From: Naasia sp. SYSU D00948
Lineage (GTDB): Bacteria > Actinomycetota > Actinomycetes > Actinomycetales > Microbacteriaceae
Length of the DNA: 64,000 nucleotides
NCBI RefSeq assembly: GCF_017916515.1
Contig: NZ_JAFMTA010000001.1
Span: 1,116,001 to 1,180,000, forward strand
Reading direction: 5' to 3'
This document shows, in pieces, positions 28,317 to 36,682 of this stretch. The notes below the pieces were generated by a model. The model saw nothing but the letters and a program-made list of their open reading frames with translations. It did no database searches and was not told where the DNA came from. Position 1 is the stretch's first letter. Every line of letters begins with the position of its first letter. Position numbers and translations under genes: made by a program.

Positions 28317-28703
28317 TCAGGCGAGCGCGACCAGCAGCGCGAGCACGGCGAGGACCGTCGCGACGGGGGTCATCACGTACCGCTCGGGCTTGCTCCGCGA
28401 GATCAGGTTCAGCGGGATCCCGAGCACGAGATAGGCGAACACGATCCACATGAGCACCCGCACGACGGGATCCACGGCGGAGGGCAGCAGGTCGAGCAGC
28501 CCGACGCGCTCCAGCGCCAGCAGCGCGAACGCGGCGTAGAGCACGATCGAGACGACGCTCCCGATGCGCTTCTGCCGCGGCAGCACCCGGTCCTGCCCGC
28601 CCCACGCCAGGTGGCCGAGCGGGGCTCCCGCGATGAGCGCGATCTGGAAGACGGCGAGGGCGGCGAGGATCACGCAGAACAGGACGGCGGCGACGGCGGG
28701 CAC
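28317..28703 (-). CDS. Small integral membrane protein
   Basis: A 128-residue hydrophobic protein with four likely membrane helices (about residues 1-22, 48-67, 78-97 and 108-127). Family assignment is not recognised. The segment GAPLGHLAWGGQDRVLPRQK between helix 1 and 2 is conserved in position in actinobacterial homologues of this type, and LNLISRSKPERYVMTPV lies before the last helix. GTG at 28703 is chosen; another GTG at 28721 is in frame. It follows the AEC transporter closely (20 bp), so co-expression is likely. Confidence 0.7.
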   Translation of the reverse strand: MPAVAAVLFCVILAALAVFQIALIAGAPLGHLAWGGQDRVLPRQKRIGSVVSIVLYAAFALLALERVGLLDLLPSAVDPVVRVLMWIVFAYLVLGIPLNLISRSKPERYVMTPVATVLAVLALLVALA

Positions 28704-28723
28704 CGACCGAGCGTAGGGCACCC

Positions 28724-29644
28724 CTAGGGATGCAGGACGAGCGCCACGAGCAGGAGCACGGGAAGGGAGCCCACCGTCGTGAGCAGCACGGTGTCCCGGG
28801 TCACGATGAGCCCCCGGTCGAAGCGCTGGGCGTAGTTGAACACGTTCTGTGCGGTCGGCAGCGCGCCGAGCACGGTGACGGCGTAGAGCTGCTCGCCCTC
28901 CAGACCGAGCGCGATCCCGGCGAGCGCGGCGACGGCCGGCATGACGGCGAGCTTCAGGCCGGTCGCGAGCAGGATGTCCCGTCTGCCCGAGCCGGGCGCG
29001 AGGGGCCGCTGCCCGTGCAGTGACATCCCGAACGCGAGCAGCATGACGGGCACGGCCGCGGCACCGACCAGCTCGAAGGGCTCGAGGAGCGCCTCCGGCG
29101 GACGGATCTCCGCGAGGGACAGGGCGACGCCGAGCGCCGAGCCGATGAGCAGTGGATTCCGCACCGGCTGCAGCAGGATGCGCCGGGCCGACACGGAGCC
29201 GTGGGTGGAGACGTCGAGGAGGGTCAGCGCGACGGGGGCGAGGACGAGCAGCTGCAGCAGGATGACGGGCGCCGAGTACGCGGGGTCGCCGAGGACGTAC
29301 ACGGCGACCGGCAGGCCGATGTTGCCCGCGTTCACGTAGCCGGAGGCGAGCGAGCCGAGGACCGCCTCCGGGAGCCGCCGCCGCCAGAGGAGCAGCGCGA
29401 CGGCCGCGAACAGCAGCGCCGACGCCACCGCCGCGATGGCTGAAGCGAGCAGCAGCGAGGAGAAGAGGCTCCGCACGTCCGCCTCGAGGAGGACCGTGAA
29501 GAGGAGGCACGGGGACAGCACGAAGAACGCGAGGCGGCCGAGGACCGTCCTCGCGCCGGAGCCGAGCAGGCCGGCGCGCCCGATCGCGTAGCCCACGGCG
29601 ATGATCGACCCGATGATGGCGAACCCGATGAGCACACCAACCAT
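28724..29644 (-). CDS. AEC-family transporter (auxin/malonate efflux carrier type)
   Basis: A 306-residue ten-helix carrier. It starts VGVLIGFAIIGSIIAVGYAI. The family signature GYVNAGNIGLPVAVYVLGD (about residues 104-122) and the late motif LPTAQNVFNYAQRFDRG (about residue 262) mark it as AEC (PF03547). The two halves are inverted repeats of five helices. Substrates in this family are mostly organic anions; this one is unknown. The ATG at 29644 is clear. It is the first gene of a pair with the small membrane gene. Confidence 0.87.
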   Translation of the reverse strand: MVGVLIGFAIIGSIIAVGYAIGRAGLLGSGARTVLGRLAFFVLSPCLLFTVLLEADVRSLFSSLLLASAIAAVASALLFAAVALLLWRRRLPEAVLGSLASGYVNAGNIGLPVAVYVLGDPAYSAPVILLQLLVLAPVALTLLDVSTHGSVSARRILLQPVRNPLLIGSALGVALSLAEIRPPEALLEPFELVGAAAVPVMLLAFGMSLHGQRPLAPGSGRRDILLATGLKLAVMPAVAALAGIALGLEGEQLYAVTVLGALPTAQNVFNYAQRFDRGLIVTRDTVLLTTVGSLPVLLLVALVLHP

Positions 29645-29701
29645 CGCCGGGATCCGCTCCGTTCTTCCGGGAGGGATCCCCTCCCCCGCTACTCTCTCAC
29701 C

Positions 29702-30085
29702 ATGACGACGTATGCGGCCGCGCAGGGTCCCGTGCACGGTCCGCGCCCGGTGCGCACGTGGGATCTCGTCCTCTCGATCGTCCTGCTGTCGCTGTCCGTG
29801 CTCCTCGGCCTGCTCCTGCTCGTCATGTCGCCCTTCCTGGTCATGGCGAGCGACCCCTGTGGAGCGGCGTTCGAGTGCGACAGCGACCTCATGGGAGCGG
29901 GGTTCCTCGTCGCCCTGATCGGGCCGCCGCTCGTCCTCGTCGCGGGCATCGTCACGACGATCGTGCTCCTCGTACAGCGCCGCCTGGCCTTCTGGGTGCC
30001 CCTGGTCGCCAGCGCCGTGGCGATCGGGGTGTTCGTGCTCGGCGCCGCCATCGTCATCTCCGGCGTCCCCGGCGCCACCTTCTGA
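29702..30085 (+). CDS. DUF6264-like small membrane protein
   Basis: A 127-residue protein with a Pro-rich cytoplasmic N-terminus and three membrane segments (about residues 20-45, 65-90, 96-120). Two cysteines occur in the extracellular loop ASDPCGAAFECDSDLMGAG (about residues 51-69) and could form a disulfide. The pattern agrees with DUF6264, a Microbacteriaceae-enriched family of unknown function. It is divergent from the AEC gene by 57 bp. Confidence 0.72.
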   Translation: MTTYAAAQGPVHGPRPVRTWDLVLSIVLLSLSVLLGLLLLVMSPFLVMASDPCGAAFECDSDLMGAGFLVALIGPPLVLVAGIVTTIVLLVQRRLAFWVPLVASAVAIGVFVLGAAIVISGVPGATF

Positions 30086-30234
30086 GCTCCGCTCCCGTTC
30101 CCGCCCGCCGGGGCGTCCGTCGACCTCCCGCGCAGGAAAGCTGCGCAGAGCACAACGAAACGAACCACGGACGCAACCTGCGCGCGCCCGGTCCGTCAAT
30201 AGCCTCGGTCTCACGCCGAGACGACGGAGGAGAG

Positions 30235-31611
30235 ATGGACGCGACATTGACGAGGACGACCCGCCGGACCGGCTCGGTCGACCCCGCCGCCTCCGCCGAC
30301 TGGACGCTGCTCAAGGAGGCCGTGACGGAGCTCCGCGCACTCCAGCAGCGCGACGGGGCGCTGTTCGAGGAGGCCGACCGAGACCGGGCTGCGGTGCTCG
30401 TGGAGCGTCTGGATGCGGCGGTCGCGGCGCTCGCGCCGCTCTTCCCGCACGACTCGGACTACCTTGAGGCCGTGCGCGCCGACCTCACGGCCTGGTGCGC
30501 AGGCGGATTCGGCGTGCCCGACTTCACCCGGTCGCTCGTCGCGTTCCGGCCGGAGCTGAACCGGGTGGACGGGCTGCAGCACCTCGTCCTGTTCCCGATG
30601 TACACGCAGAACGGGAGCACCGACCGCGTCTTCGAGGCCGTGCTGATCGAGGTCGTCTGGCCCGCGTTCGTGGCCGAGCTCGAGGCGTCGTCCTTCTCCA
30701 ACCCGATGTTCGTGCCGATCCGGTTCCTCGACTTCACCGCGGGCTACGACACCAACTCCGCCGTGCTGTTCCCCGAGACCGTCGCGACGGGACCCGTGCC
30801 GCCCGCCTTCACCTGGGGCGCGATCTTCGCCGACCGGGAGGCGGCCCGGTTCCGCCGGGTCGTCCGCCGTGCCGCGGAGATCACCCGTCTCGAGCTTCCC
30901 GAGGACGCGGAGCGGCTGCTGGGCGACCAGCGCCTCGCCGAGGAGACCTTCGTGCTCTGGGACCTCATCCACGACCGGACCCACATGCGCGGAGACCTCC
31001 CGTTCGATCCGTTCATGATCAAGCAGCGGATGCCCTACTTCCTCTACTCGCTGGAGGAGCTGCGGTGCGACCTCACGGCCTTCCGGGAGGCGGTGCGCCT
31101 CGTCCGTGCGGAGGACACCGATGCCCTCACCCGGGATCGCGCCCGGCTCGCCCAGTACGCGATCCTCTTCGACCGGCTCTTCCGCTTCCCGCTCACGGGC
31201 AGCCGCGTGCGCAACTACGACGGGCTGGGCGGTCAGCTCCTGTTCGCCTGGCTCCACCAGCGGCACGTCCTGCACTGGACCGACACGCGCCTCACGGTCG
31301 ACTGGCCCGAGGTCCCGGACGCGGTCGTCGCGCTCTCCGACGCGATCGACGGCCTCTACTGGTCCTCGATCGACCGCCCGAAGACCGCGCACTGGCTCGC
31401 GGCGTACGACCTGGTGCGGGGGACGCTCGCGCCGCATCCGGCGTCGCGCTGGGCGCGCGGGCTTCCGGACGAGGTCCTGTCGGGGCCCCCGAAGGGGATG
31501 ACGGACGCCGTCCTCGACGACGAGTTCCCGCTCTCGATGTTCTACGAGGCGCTCGGCAGGAAGCTGGGCGACGTCCTCGCGTCGACGTCCGGGATCACGG
31601 GGCGCGACTGA
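30235..31611 (+). CDS. DUF6421 family protein (possible gluzincin-like metalloprotein)
   Basis: A 458-residue soluble protein of DUF6421, known from Actinobacteria. The ATG at 30235 follows GGAGGAGA. The most striking segment is a helix with H246-D-R-T-H250, followed 24 residues later by E274-E275-L-R-C-D279. That arrangement resembles an HExxH zinc site (Glu replaced by Asp) plus the EExRxE third ligand of gluzincin peptidases such as dipeptidyl-peptidase III. The metal-site reading is inference. No signal peptide is seen. It is monocistronic; the threonine aldolase starts 49 bp later. No function has been established to my knowledge. Confidence 0.82.
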   Translation: MDATLTRTTRRTGSVDPAASADWTLLKEAVTELRALQQRDGALFEEADRDRAAVLVERLDAAVAALAPLFPHDSDYLEAVRADLTAWCAGGFGVPDFTRSLVAFRPELNRVDGLQHLVLFPMYTQNGSTDRVFEAVLIEVVWPAFVAELEASSFSNPMFVPIRFLDFTAGYDTNSAVLFPETVATGPVPPAFTWGAIFADREAARFRRVVRRAAEITRLELPEDAERLLGDQRLAEETFVLWDLIHDRTHMRGDLPFDPFMIKQRMPYFLYSLEELRCDLTAFREAVRLVRAEDTDALTRDRARLAQYAILFDRLFRFPLTGSRVRNYDGLGGQLLFAWLHQRHVLHWTDTRLTVDWPEVPDAVVALSDAIDGLYWSSIDRPKTAHWLAAYDLVRGTLAPHPASRWARGLPDEVLSGPPKGMTDAVLDDEFPLSMFYEALGRKLGDVLASTSGITGRD

Positions 31612-31660
31612 GAGAAGCAGCCGGGTCCGAGGCCGCTCCGGCATCGGAGAGGATGTATGC

Positions 31661-32707
31661 GTGAGACTGCATGACCCCGCCGTCCGGACCTTCGCCAGCG
31701 ACAACTACGCCGGGGTGCACCCGGAGGTGCTCGCGGCGCTCGCGGACGCGAACGGCGGCCACCAGGTCTCCTACGGCGAGGACGCGTACAGCGGCCGGCT
31801 CGCGGAGGTCGTGAAGGAGAGCTTCGGCGAGCGCGCCGAGACGTTCCCCGTCTTCAACGGGACGGGCGCGAACGTCGTGGGCCTGACGGCGATGATGCCC
31901 CGGTGGGGCGCCGTCATCACGACCGGCACCGCCCACATCCACACCGACGAGGCCGGAGCGCCGGAGCGCGTGAGCGGGCTCAAGCTGCTCCCCGTCGGGA
32001 CGCCCGACGGCAAGCTCACGCCGGAACTCATCGCCACGGAGGCATGGGGCTGGGGCGACGAGCACCGGGCCCAGCCGCTCGTCGTGAGCATCACCCAGAG
32101 CACCGAGCTCGGCACCGTCTACTCGGTCGACGAGATCCGCGCGGTGACCGAGTACGCCCACGAGCACGGCATGGCGGTGCACATGGACGGCGCCCGCATC
32201 TGGAACGCCGCCGCAGCCCTCGGGGTCTCGCTCCGCGAGTTCACGACCGACGCCGGCGTGGACGTCCTCAGCCTCGGCGGCACCAAGAACGGGCTGCTCG
32301 GGGCCGAGGCGGTCGTCGTCCTGAACCCGGACCGCGCCGAGGGGATCCTGTACCTCCGCAAGCTCAGCATGCAGCTCGCAAGCAAGCTGCGGTTCATGAG
32401 CGCGCAGCTGCTCGCGCTGTTCGAGGACGACCTGGGCCTGCGCTCGGCGGCGCACGCCAACGCGATGGCGCAGCGCCTGCGCGAGTCCCTCGAGGGCACG
32501 CCGGGCCTGTCCTTCTCCCAGCCGAGCGACGCGAACGCGGTGTTCGCGGTCCTCGACAACGCTGCCGCCGACCGGATCCGCCGGCGCTACCGCTTCTACG
32601 ACTGGGACCGGGCCGCCGGCCAGGTCCGCTGGATGTGCTCCTTCGACACGAGCGAGGAGGACGTCGACGCGTTCGTCGCGGCCGTCCGCGAGGAGCTCGC
32701 CCGCTGA
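31661..32707 (+). CDS. Low-specificity L-threonine aldolase (beta-eliminating lyase family)
   Basis: A 348-residue PLP enzyme cleaving threonine or allo-threonine to glycine and acetaldehyde. It opens with FASDNYAGVHPEVLAALADA. The PLP-phosphate Gly-Thr-Gly segment is VFNGTGANVVGLTAMM (about residue 64). The Asp that contacts the pyridine nitrogen lies in AVHMDGARIWNAAAALG (about residue 171), and the Schiff-base Lys in LSLGGTKNGLLGAEAVV (about residue 211). The start is GTG at 31661. The gene ends 6 bp before a family B palindrome. Confidence 0.92.
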   Translation: MRLHDPAVRTFASDNYAGVHPEVLAALADANGGHQVSYGEDAYSGRLAEVVKESFGERAETFPVFNGTGANVVGLTAMMPRWGAVITTGTAHIHTDEAGAPERVSGLKLLPVGTPDGKLTPELIATEAWGWGDEHRAQPLVVSITQSTELGTVYSVDEIRAVTEYAHEHGMAVHMDGARIWNAAAALGVSLREFTTDAGVDVLSLGGTKNGLLGAEAVVVLNPDRAEGILYLRKLSMQLASKLRFMSAQLLALFEDDLGLRSAAHANAMAQRLRESLEGTPGLSFSQPSDANAVFAVLDNAAADRIRRRYRFYDWDRAAGQVRWMCSFDTSEEDVDAFVAAVREELAR

Positions 32708-32713
32708 TCCCCC

Positions 32714-32770
32714 CGAGATGCCACCTGGTGTCGTCATCCCGCGGAAATGGGGACACCAGGTGGCATCTCG
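32714..32770. repeat. 57-bp intergenic palindrome, family B copy 2
   Basis: Perfect 19-bp arms, CGAGATGCCACCTGGTGTC (32714-32732) and its complement at 32752-32770, with a 19-base centre that can pair further. It lies 6 bp after the threonine aldolase stop and 7 bp before the stop of the convergent alcohol dehydrogenase. It is the best conserved member of family B. Confidence 0.88.
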
Positions 32771-32777
32771 ACGGGGG

Positions 32778-33830
32778 TCACGGGCGGAGGAGGACCTTGA
32801 TCGCTCGGCGCTCGTCCATGGCGCGGTACGCCTCGGGGGCCTCGCGGAGCGGCAGCTCCAGGTCGAAGACGCGGCCGGGACGGATGCGGCGGGCCAGCAC
32901 GTCGGGCAGCAGCTCCTCGACGTAGTTGCGGACCGGCGCGATGCCGCCGCGGACGCCGACGTTGTCGTCGAACATCGTCCGGACCGGCAGCTCCGGGCCG
33001 CCGTTCGGCACCCCGACGAAGCCGACCATGCCGCCCGGCCGGGCAGAGCGCAGCGCCTGGTCCATGGACTCCGCCGTGCCGACGCACTCGAGGACCGCGT
33101 CCGGCCCGATCCCGTCGAACAGCTGCTTCACGCGGGCGATGCCCTCGTCGCCGCGCTCCTCGACGATGTCGGTCGCCCCGAACTCCCGCGCGACGGCCTG
33201 CCGGGGCGCGTGGCGCGACATGGCGACGATGCGGGAGGCGCCGAGACGCTTGGCCGCGAGGATCCCGCACAGCCCGACCGCTCCGTCACCGACCACCGCG
33301 ACCGTCGATCCCTCGCGGACGTCCGCGCTCACCGCGGCGTGGTGGCCGGTGCCCATCACGTCCGACAGGGTCAGCAGGTCCGGGATCAGGTCGTCGTCCG
33401 GCATCCCGCCGGGCACGACCGCGAGGGTGCCGTCGGCGTGCGGCACCCGGACGCGCTCGCCCTGCCCGCCGTCCGCGAACGCGCCGCGCCGGTCCTCGGA
33501 GCCCCACCAGCCCCCGTCCAGGCACGAGGTGCTCACGCCGTTGCGGCAGTTGATGCAGGTCATGTCGCAGTCGTAGAAGGGGGCGATGACGAAGTCGCCG
33601 ATGGTCACCCGGCCGACCTCGGGTCCGACCTCCTCGACGACGCCGATGAACTCGTGCCCGATGCGCGACGGCCGCTTGGTCCGGGTGACACCGCGGTACG
33701 GCCAGAGGTCGGAGCCGCAGACACACGCGGCCACGACGCGCACGATCGCGTCCCCGCCGGTCCCGAGTCGCGGATCCGGCACCTCCTCGACCCGGATGTC
33801 GCGTTCGCCGTGGATGATCGTCGCCAGCAT
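32778..33830 (-). CDS. Zinc-dependent alcohol dehydrogenase family protein
   Basis: A 350-residue MDR dehydrogenase. The catalytic-zinc ligands are Cys in VCGSDLWPYRG (about residue 38) and His-Glu in RIGHEFIGVVEEVG (about residue 60). The structural-zinc Cys cluster is seen in CDMTCINCRNGVSTSCLDGG (about residues 88-107). The NAD-binding motif is VAVVGDGAVGLCGILAAKRL (about residue 173). It resembles scaffold members with GTGHHAAVSA rather than classical ethanol dehydrogenases. The substrate is unknown. Confidence 0.9.
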   Translation of the reverse strand: MLATIIHGERDIRVEEVPDPRLGTGGDAIVRVVAACVCGSDLWPYRGVTRTKRPSRIGHEFIGVVEEVGPEVGRVTIGDFVIAPFYDCDMTCINCRNGVSTSCLDGGWWGSEDRRGAFADGGQGERVRVPHADGTLAVVPGGMPDDDLIPDLLTLSDVMGTGHHAAVSADVREGSTVAVVGDGAVGLCGILAAKRLGASRIVAMSRHAPRQAVAREFGATDIVEERGDEGIARVKQLFDGIGPDAVLECVGTAESMDQALRSARPGGMVGFVGVPNGGPELPVRTMFDDNVGVRGGIAPVRNYVEELLPDVLARRIRPGRVFDLELPLREAPEAYRAMDERRAIKVLLRP

Positions 33831-33858
33831 CCTTCGACCCTATTGGCTGGCGGGAACG

Positions 33859-33891
33859 ACGAAACCCGCTCCCGAAGGACCGGGGTCTCGT
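33859..33891. terminator. Hairpin terminator-like structure
   Basis: ACGAAACCCGCTCC pairs imperfectly with GGACCGGGGTCTCGT across a CGAA loop. It lies 47 bp downstream of the DUF1304 stop (leftward transcription) and 29 bp upstream of the alcohol dehydrogenase start. It shares CCCGAAGGACC with the terminator at 39074-39107. Confidence 0.65.
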
Positions 33892-33937
33892 GCTATCCCC
33901 TGCTTCGCGGCGTGCCCGGGCGAGACGGTCTCCCTCC

Positions 33938-34342
33938 TCACCCGGCGAGAGCGAATGCCACCAGTGCGACGAGCGGCAGGACGCTCGATGCCACGGTGCC
34001 CAGAACGCTGCCCCCGCGCGGTCGCCAGTAGCCGAGCAGGTCCGCCACCGCCATGGCGAGGCTGGACAGGAGCATGTACCAGCAGGCGACCAGGACGATC
34101 GTGCGACCGACGACCGCCTCGCCGGTCTGCAGGACGACCAGCCCGACGATGGCGCCCACCGCAGCGAGCAGGTTCCGGAACCCGACGACGAAGGCCCACA
34201 GCCGCACGTCCTCGACGTTCTTCGTCTCGACGTGCAGGAACCGCCGTGCACCGGCCCGCCCGTAGAAGAACATCTCCAACGGGGCGACGCCGATGAGGAT
34301 CAGCGCGTTCACCAGGGCTGCGACCTGGGTCACGGCGTTCAT
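33938..34342 (-). CDS. DUF1304 family membrane protein
   Basis: A 134-residue protein with four membrane helices (about residues 5-25, 55-72, 78-100, 112-132). The motif GVAPLEMFFYGRAGARRFL and the FVVGFRNLLAAVGAIVGLVV segment are the DUF1304 signature. The start overlaps the cupin stop by 4 bases (ATGA), so the two are translated together. The function of DUF1304 is unknown; members are often near redox or stress regulators. Confidence 0.88.
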   Translation of the reverse strand: MNAVTQVAALVNALILIGVAPLEMFFYGRAGARRFLHVETKNVEDVRLWAFVVGFRNLLAAVGAIVGLVVLQTGEAVVGRTIVLVACWYMLLSSLAMAVADLLGYWRPRGGSVLGTVASSVLPLVALVAFALAG

Positions 34343-34815
34343 CGCGACCCACCTCCGGGCGGGTCGAAGCCGGGGACGGTGACGTCGTGCCGGGCGAGCA
34401 CCTGCTGGAGCTCGCCCATGGCCTCCTCGAGCGGCCGGTCTCGCGGCACCGTGGCGTCCAGGTCGGCGTGGAACCGGCCCATGGCGTCGCTCTGGCTGAT
34501 GGCCAGGAACCGGACGGACGGAGTGAGCACGGTGAAGGTGTGCAGGGCGTTCGGCGGAATGGCCGCCGAGGCGCCCGGCGTGAGCTCGTAGCCCTCGTCC
34601 TCGACCTGGACCAGCATCCGGCCCTGCAGCAGGTAGTAGGCCTTGGCCCAGTTCGTGCGGTGCAGGGGCGTCGCCGGCCCGCGGGGCGCGTCGACCTCGA
34701 ACACCTCGTACGCGCCGGCGGTGTGGGCGGCGTCGATCTTGACGGTGAGCACTGCGTCCGGAGCGGCCAGCTCGACACCGGCCCCGGCGGCGGAGTACTG
34801 GACGGAATGCGTCAT
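34339..34815 (-). CDS. Cupin-domain protein
   Basis: A 158-residue single-domain cupin. The metal site should be formed by TPLHRTNWAKAYYLLQGRM (about residues 50-68) and PPNALHTFTVLTPSVRFLAI (His near residue 97). The first motif lacks the usual second His (N-W in its place), so metal binding may be weak. The C-terminus has an EEAMGELQQVLARHDVTVPG helix. It is divergent (88 bp) from a LuxR-type regulator that probably controls it. The substrate is unknown. Confidence 0.8.
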   Translation of the reverse strand: MTHSVQYSAAGAGVELAAPDAVLTVKIDAAHTAGAYEVFEVDAPRGPATPLHRTNWAKAYYLLQGRMLVQVEDEGYELTPGASAAIPPNALHTFTVLTPSVRFLAISQSDAMGRFHADLDATVPRDRPLEEAMGELQQVLARHDVTVPGFDPPGGGSR

Positions 34816-34903
34816 GGCGGCGACGCTAGGACCGGCCCTGCCGCGCGTCGATCCCAGATTTCTGGGGATGTCCGGCCGCCCGCGGTGGTCGCATACTGGA
34901 GCC

Positions 34904-35938
34904 ATGTGGGAGGACCGGGCCCACCGCGCCCGGCGCGACATCGCCGCCCTCGCGGCGTCCGGACTGGGAGTCAGCGAGCTGCACGCCGCTGCCATGGACG
35001 TCGTCGCCCGCTCCGTCGGCACCGAGCTCACCTGCTGGGCCACCATCGACCCCGAGACGCTGGTGATCAGCACCATGACCAACGGCCCGACCCGGATCCC
35101 GGTGGAGTACGAGCCGCGGCTGGCCGAGTCCGAGTACGGCTCCGACCAGCCCCACTCCTTCGCCGGGCTGGCCCGGCGCGGCTCGACGGTCGCCAAGCTG
35201 TCCGAGCTGCCGGAGCGGGACCGGCGCCGCAGCACCCGGCTGCAGAACGTCTGGCGGCCGCTGGGCGTGGACCAGGAGCTGCGGCTGATGTTCCTGGCCG
35301 ACGGGGTCTGCTGGGGCGCGGCCGGCATGGTCCGGTGCGGCAGCGACTTCACCGCCCGGGAGACCGACTACCTGGCCGCGCTGGGTCCCGCCCTGGCGGC
35401 CGCCACCCGGCTCGCCGTGCGGAGCGAGGCGCACGGCCACTCCGCGGCGGCCCGCCCGGCGGTCGTGGTCGTCGGCGCCGACGGAACGCTACGGTCCAGC
35501 ACGCCGGCCGCCCGGGAGTGGCAGGACCGGTTGGACGGCATCGCTCCGGCCCGGTTCGCGCTGATGATGCAAGTGATGGCGAGCGGTGCCCGGAGCGCGG
35601 CATCCGGCGGGTTCGCGGCCCGCATCCGCGACGCCGAGGGCGAGTGGGCCGCCCTGACGGCCAGCCCCCTGCTCGGCGAGGACGCGGACGAGGTGGCCGT
35701 GGTCATCGAGCCGGTCAGCGCCGACCAGCTCGTCGGGCTGCTGCTGGCGGCGTACGGTCTCTCGCCGCGGGAGCGGGAGGTGTGCCACGAGGTGATGGCC
35801 GGACGGTCGACGGCCGAGATCGCCGCCTCGCTGTTCATCTCGGTCAACACCGTCCAGGATCACCTCAAGTCGATCTTCGCGAAAGTCGCCGTGCGCAGCC
35901 GCGGGGAGCTCGTCGCCCGGCTGAGGCCGGCCGCCTGA
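34904..35938 (+). CDS. LuxR-type HTH transcriptional regulator with GAF-like sensor region
   Basis: A 344-residue regulator. The C-terminus carries the LuxR helix-turn-helix: LSPREREVCHEVMAGRSTAE (about residues 285-304), then IAASLFISVNTVQDHLKSIF. Residues 20-160 look like a GAF-type sensor fold (TCWATIDPETLVISTMTNGP), and residues 185-270 a second domain. There is no receiver domain, so it is likely a one-component sensor. The ATG at 34904 is near the divergent cupin gene, its probable target. Confidence 0.85.
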   Translation: MWEDRAHRARRDIAALAASGLGVSELHAAAMDVVARSVGTELTCWATIDPETLVISTMTNGPTRIPVEYEPRLAESEYGSDQPHSFAGLARRGSTVAKLSELPERDRRRSTRLQNVWRPLGVDQELRLMFLADGVCWGAAGMVRCGSDFTARETDYLAALGPALAAATRLAVRSEAHGHSAAARPAVVVVGADGTLRSSTPAAREWQDRLDGIAPARFALMMQVMASGARSAASGGFAARIRDAEGEWAALTASPLLGEDADEVAVVIEPVSADQLVGLLLAAYGLSPREREVCHEVMAGRSTAEIAASLFISVNTVQDHLKSIFAKVAVRSRGELVARLRPAA

Positions 35939-35952
35939 GGACCAGTCCTCGG

Positions 35953-36681
35953 TCAGGCGAGGGCGAACCCCGCGAGGAGGCCGGACATCTCCTTCCGCGG
36001 CGGGCGGGCGTACTCGCTCCGCCGCGACGTGGTGACCCCTGCTCGGGCGAGAGCGGTCACGAACCCGACCGCCGCGACGACCCCGTCCACGACCGGCACG
36101 CCGACCGCATCGGCGATGGCCGCCTGCAAGGACGCCATCCCCGCACAGCCGAGCACGATCACGTCGGCCCCGTCATGATGCACCGCGTGCCGGCTCAACG
36201 CGGTCAGCTCCTCCTGGACCCGGTCGTCCTCGAGGTCGAGCACGGGGATGTCCGACGCGAGGATCGACCGGCACGCCCGCTCGAAGCCGTACCGCTGCAC
36301 GAGGTCCTCCGCGCGCCCCACCGTGCGGGTGAGGGTGGTGACGACCGAGAAGGACCGGCCGACCATCGTGGCGGCGTGCATGGCGGCCTCCGCGATCCCG
36401 AGCACCGGGGCCGACGCGAACTCGCGCGCCGCATCCAGCCCGGGGTCTCCGAAGCAGGCGAGGACGTAGCCGTCCGTTCCCCGTGCGTCCCCGAGCGCGA
36501 TCTGCTCGAGGACGCCGGGCACGGCGAGCGCCTCCTCGTAGTGGCTCTCGATGGACGCGGGGCCCATCGTCGGGTGGACCGCCGCCACCTCGACCCCGGG
36601 TCCCGCGGCGGCCCGGGCGGCCGCGCCGATCCGCGACGTCATCGCGGCCGAGGTGTTCGGGTTGATCACCGTGATGTGCAT
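35953..36681 (-). CDS. Asp/Glu/hydantoin racemase family protein
   Basis: A 242-residue cofactor-independent racemase of the hydantoin/aspartate racemase type. It begins HITVINPNTSAAMTSRIGAA, a hydantoin-racemase hallmark. The two catalytic cysteines are in YVLACFGDPGLDAAREF (about residue 74) and VIVLGCAGMASLQAAI (about residue 177). The stop of the NCS1 transporter gene lies one base upstream of its start, so they form one operon. It probably interconverts 5-substituted hydantoin or allantoin-like enantiomers. Confidence 0.87.
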   Translation of the reverse strand: MHITVINPNTSAAMTSRIGAAARAAAGPGVEVAAVHPTMGPASIESHYEEALAVPGVLEQIALGDARGTDGYVLACFGDPGLDAAREFASAPVLGIAEAAMHAATMVGRSFSVVTTLTRTVGRAEDLVQRYGFERACRSILASDIPVLDLEDDRVQEELTALSRHAVHHDGADVIVLGCAGMASLQAAIADAVGVPVVDGVVAAVGFVTALARAGVTTSRRSEYARPPRKEMSGLLAGFALA

Positions 36682-36682
36682 G

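Noticed and set aside
28703-28721. The GTG at 28721 as start of the small membrane protein
   Set aside because: It gives six extra residues (PYARSV) with no ribosome-binding site advantage; the call is uncertain, so the shorter start is listed with the alternative noted.
20646-29644. Genomic island or prophage in the 20-30 kb region
   Set aside because: No integrase, no tRNA target, no composition change, and genes are mostly core metabolism and repair.
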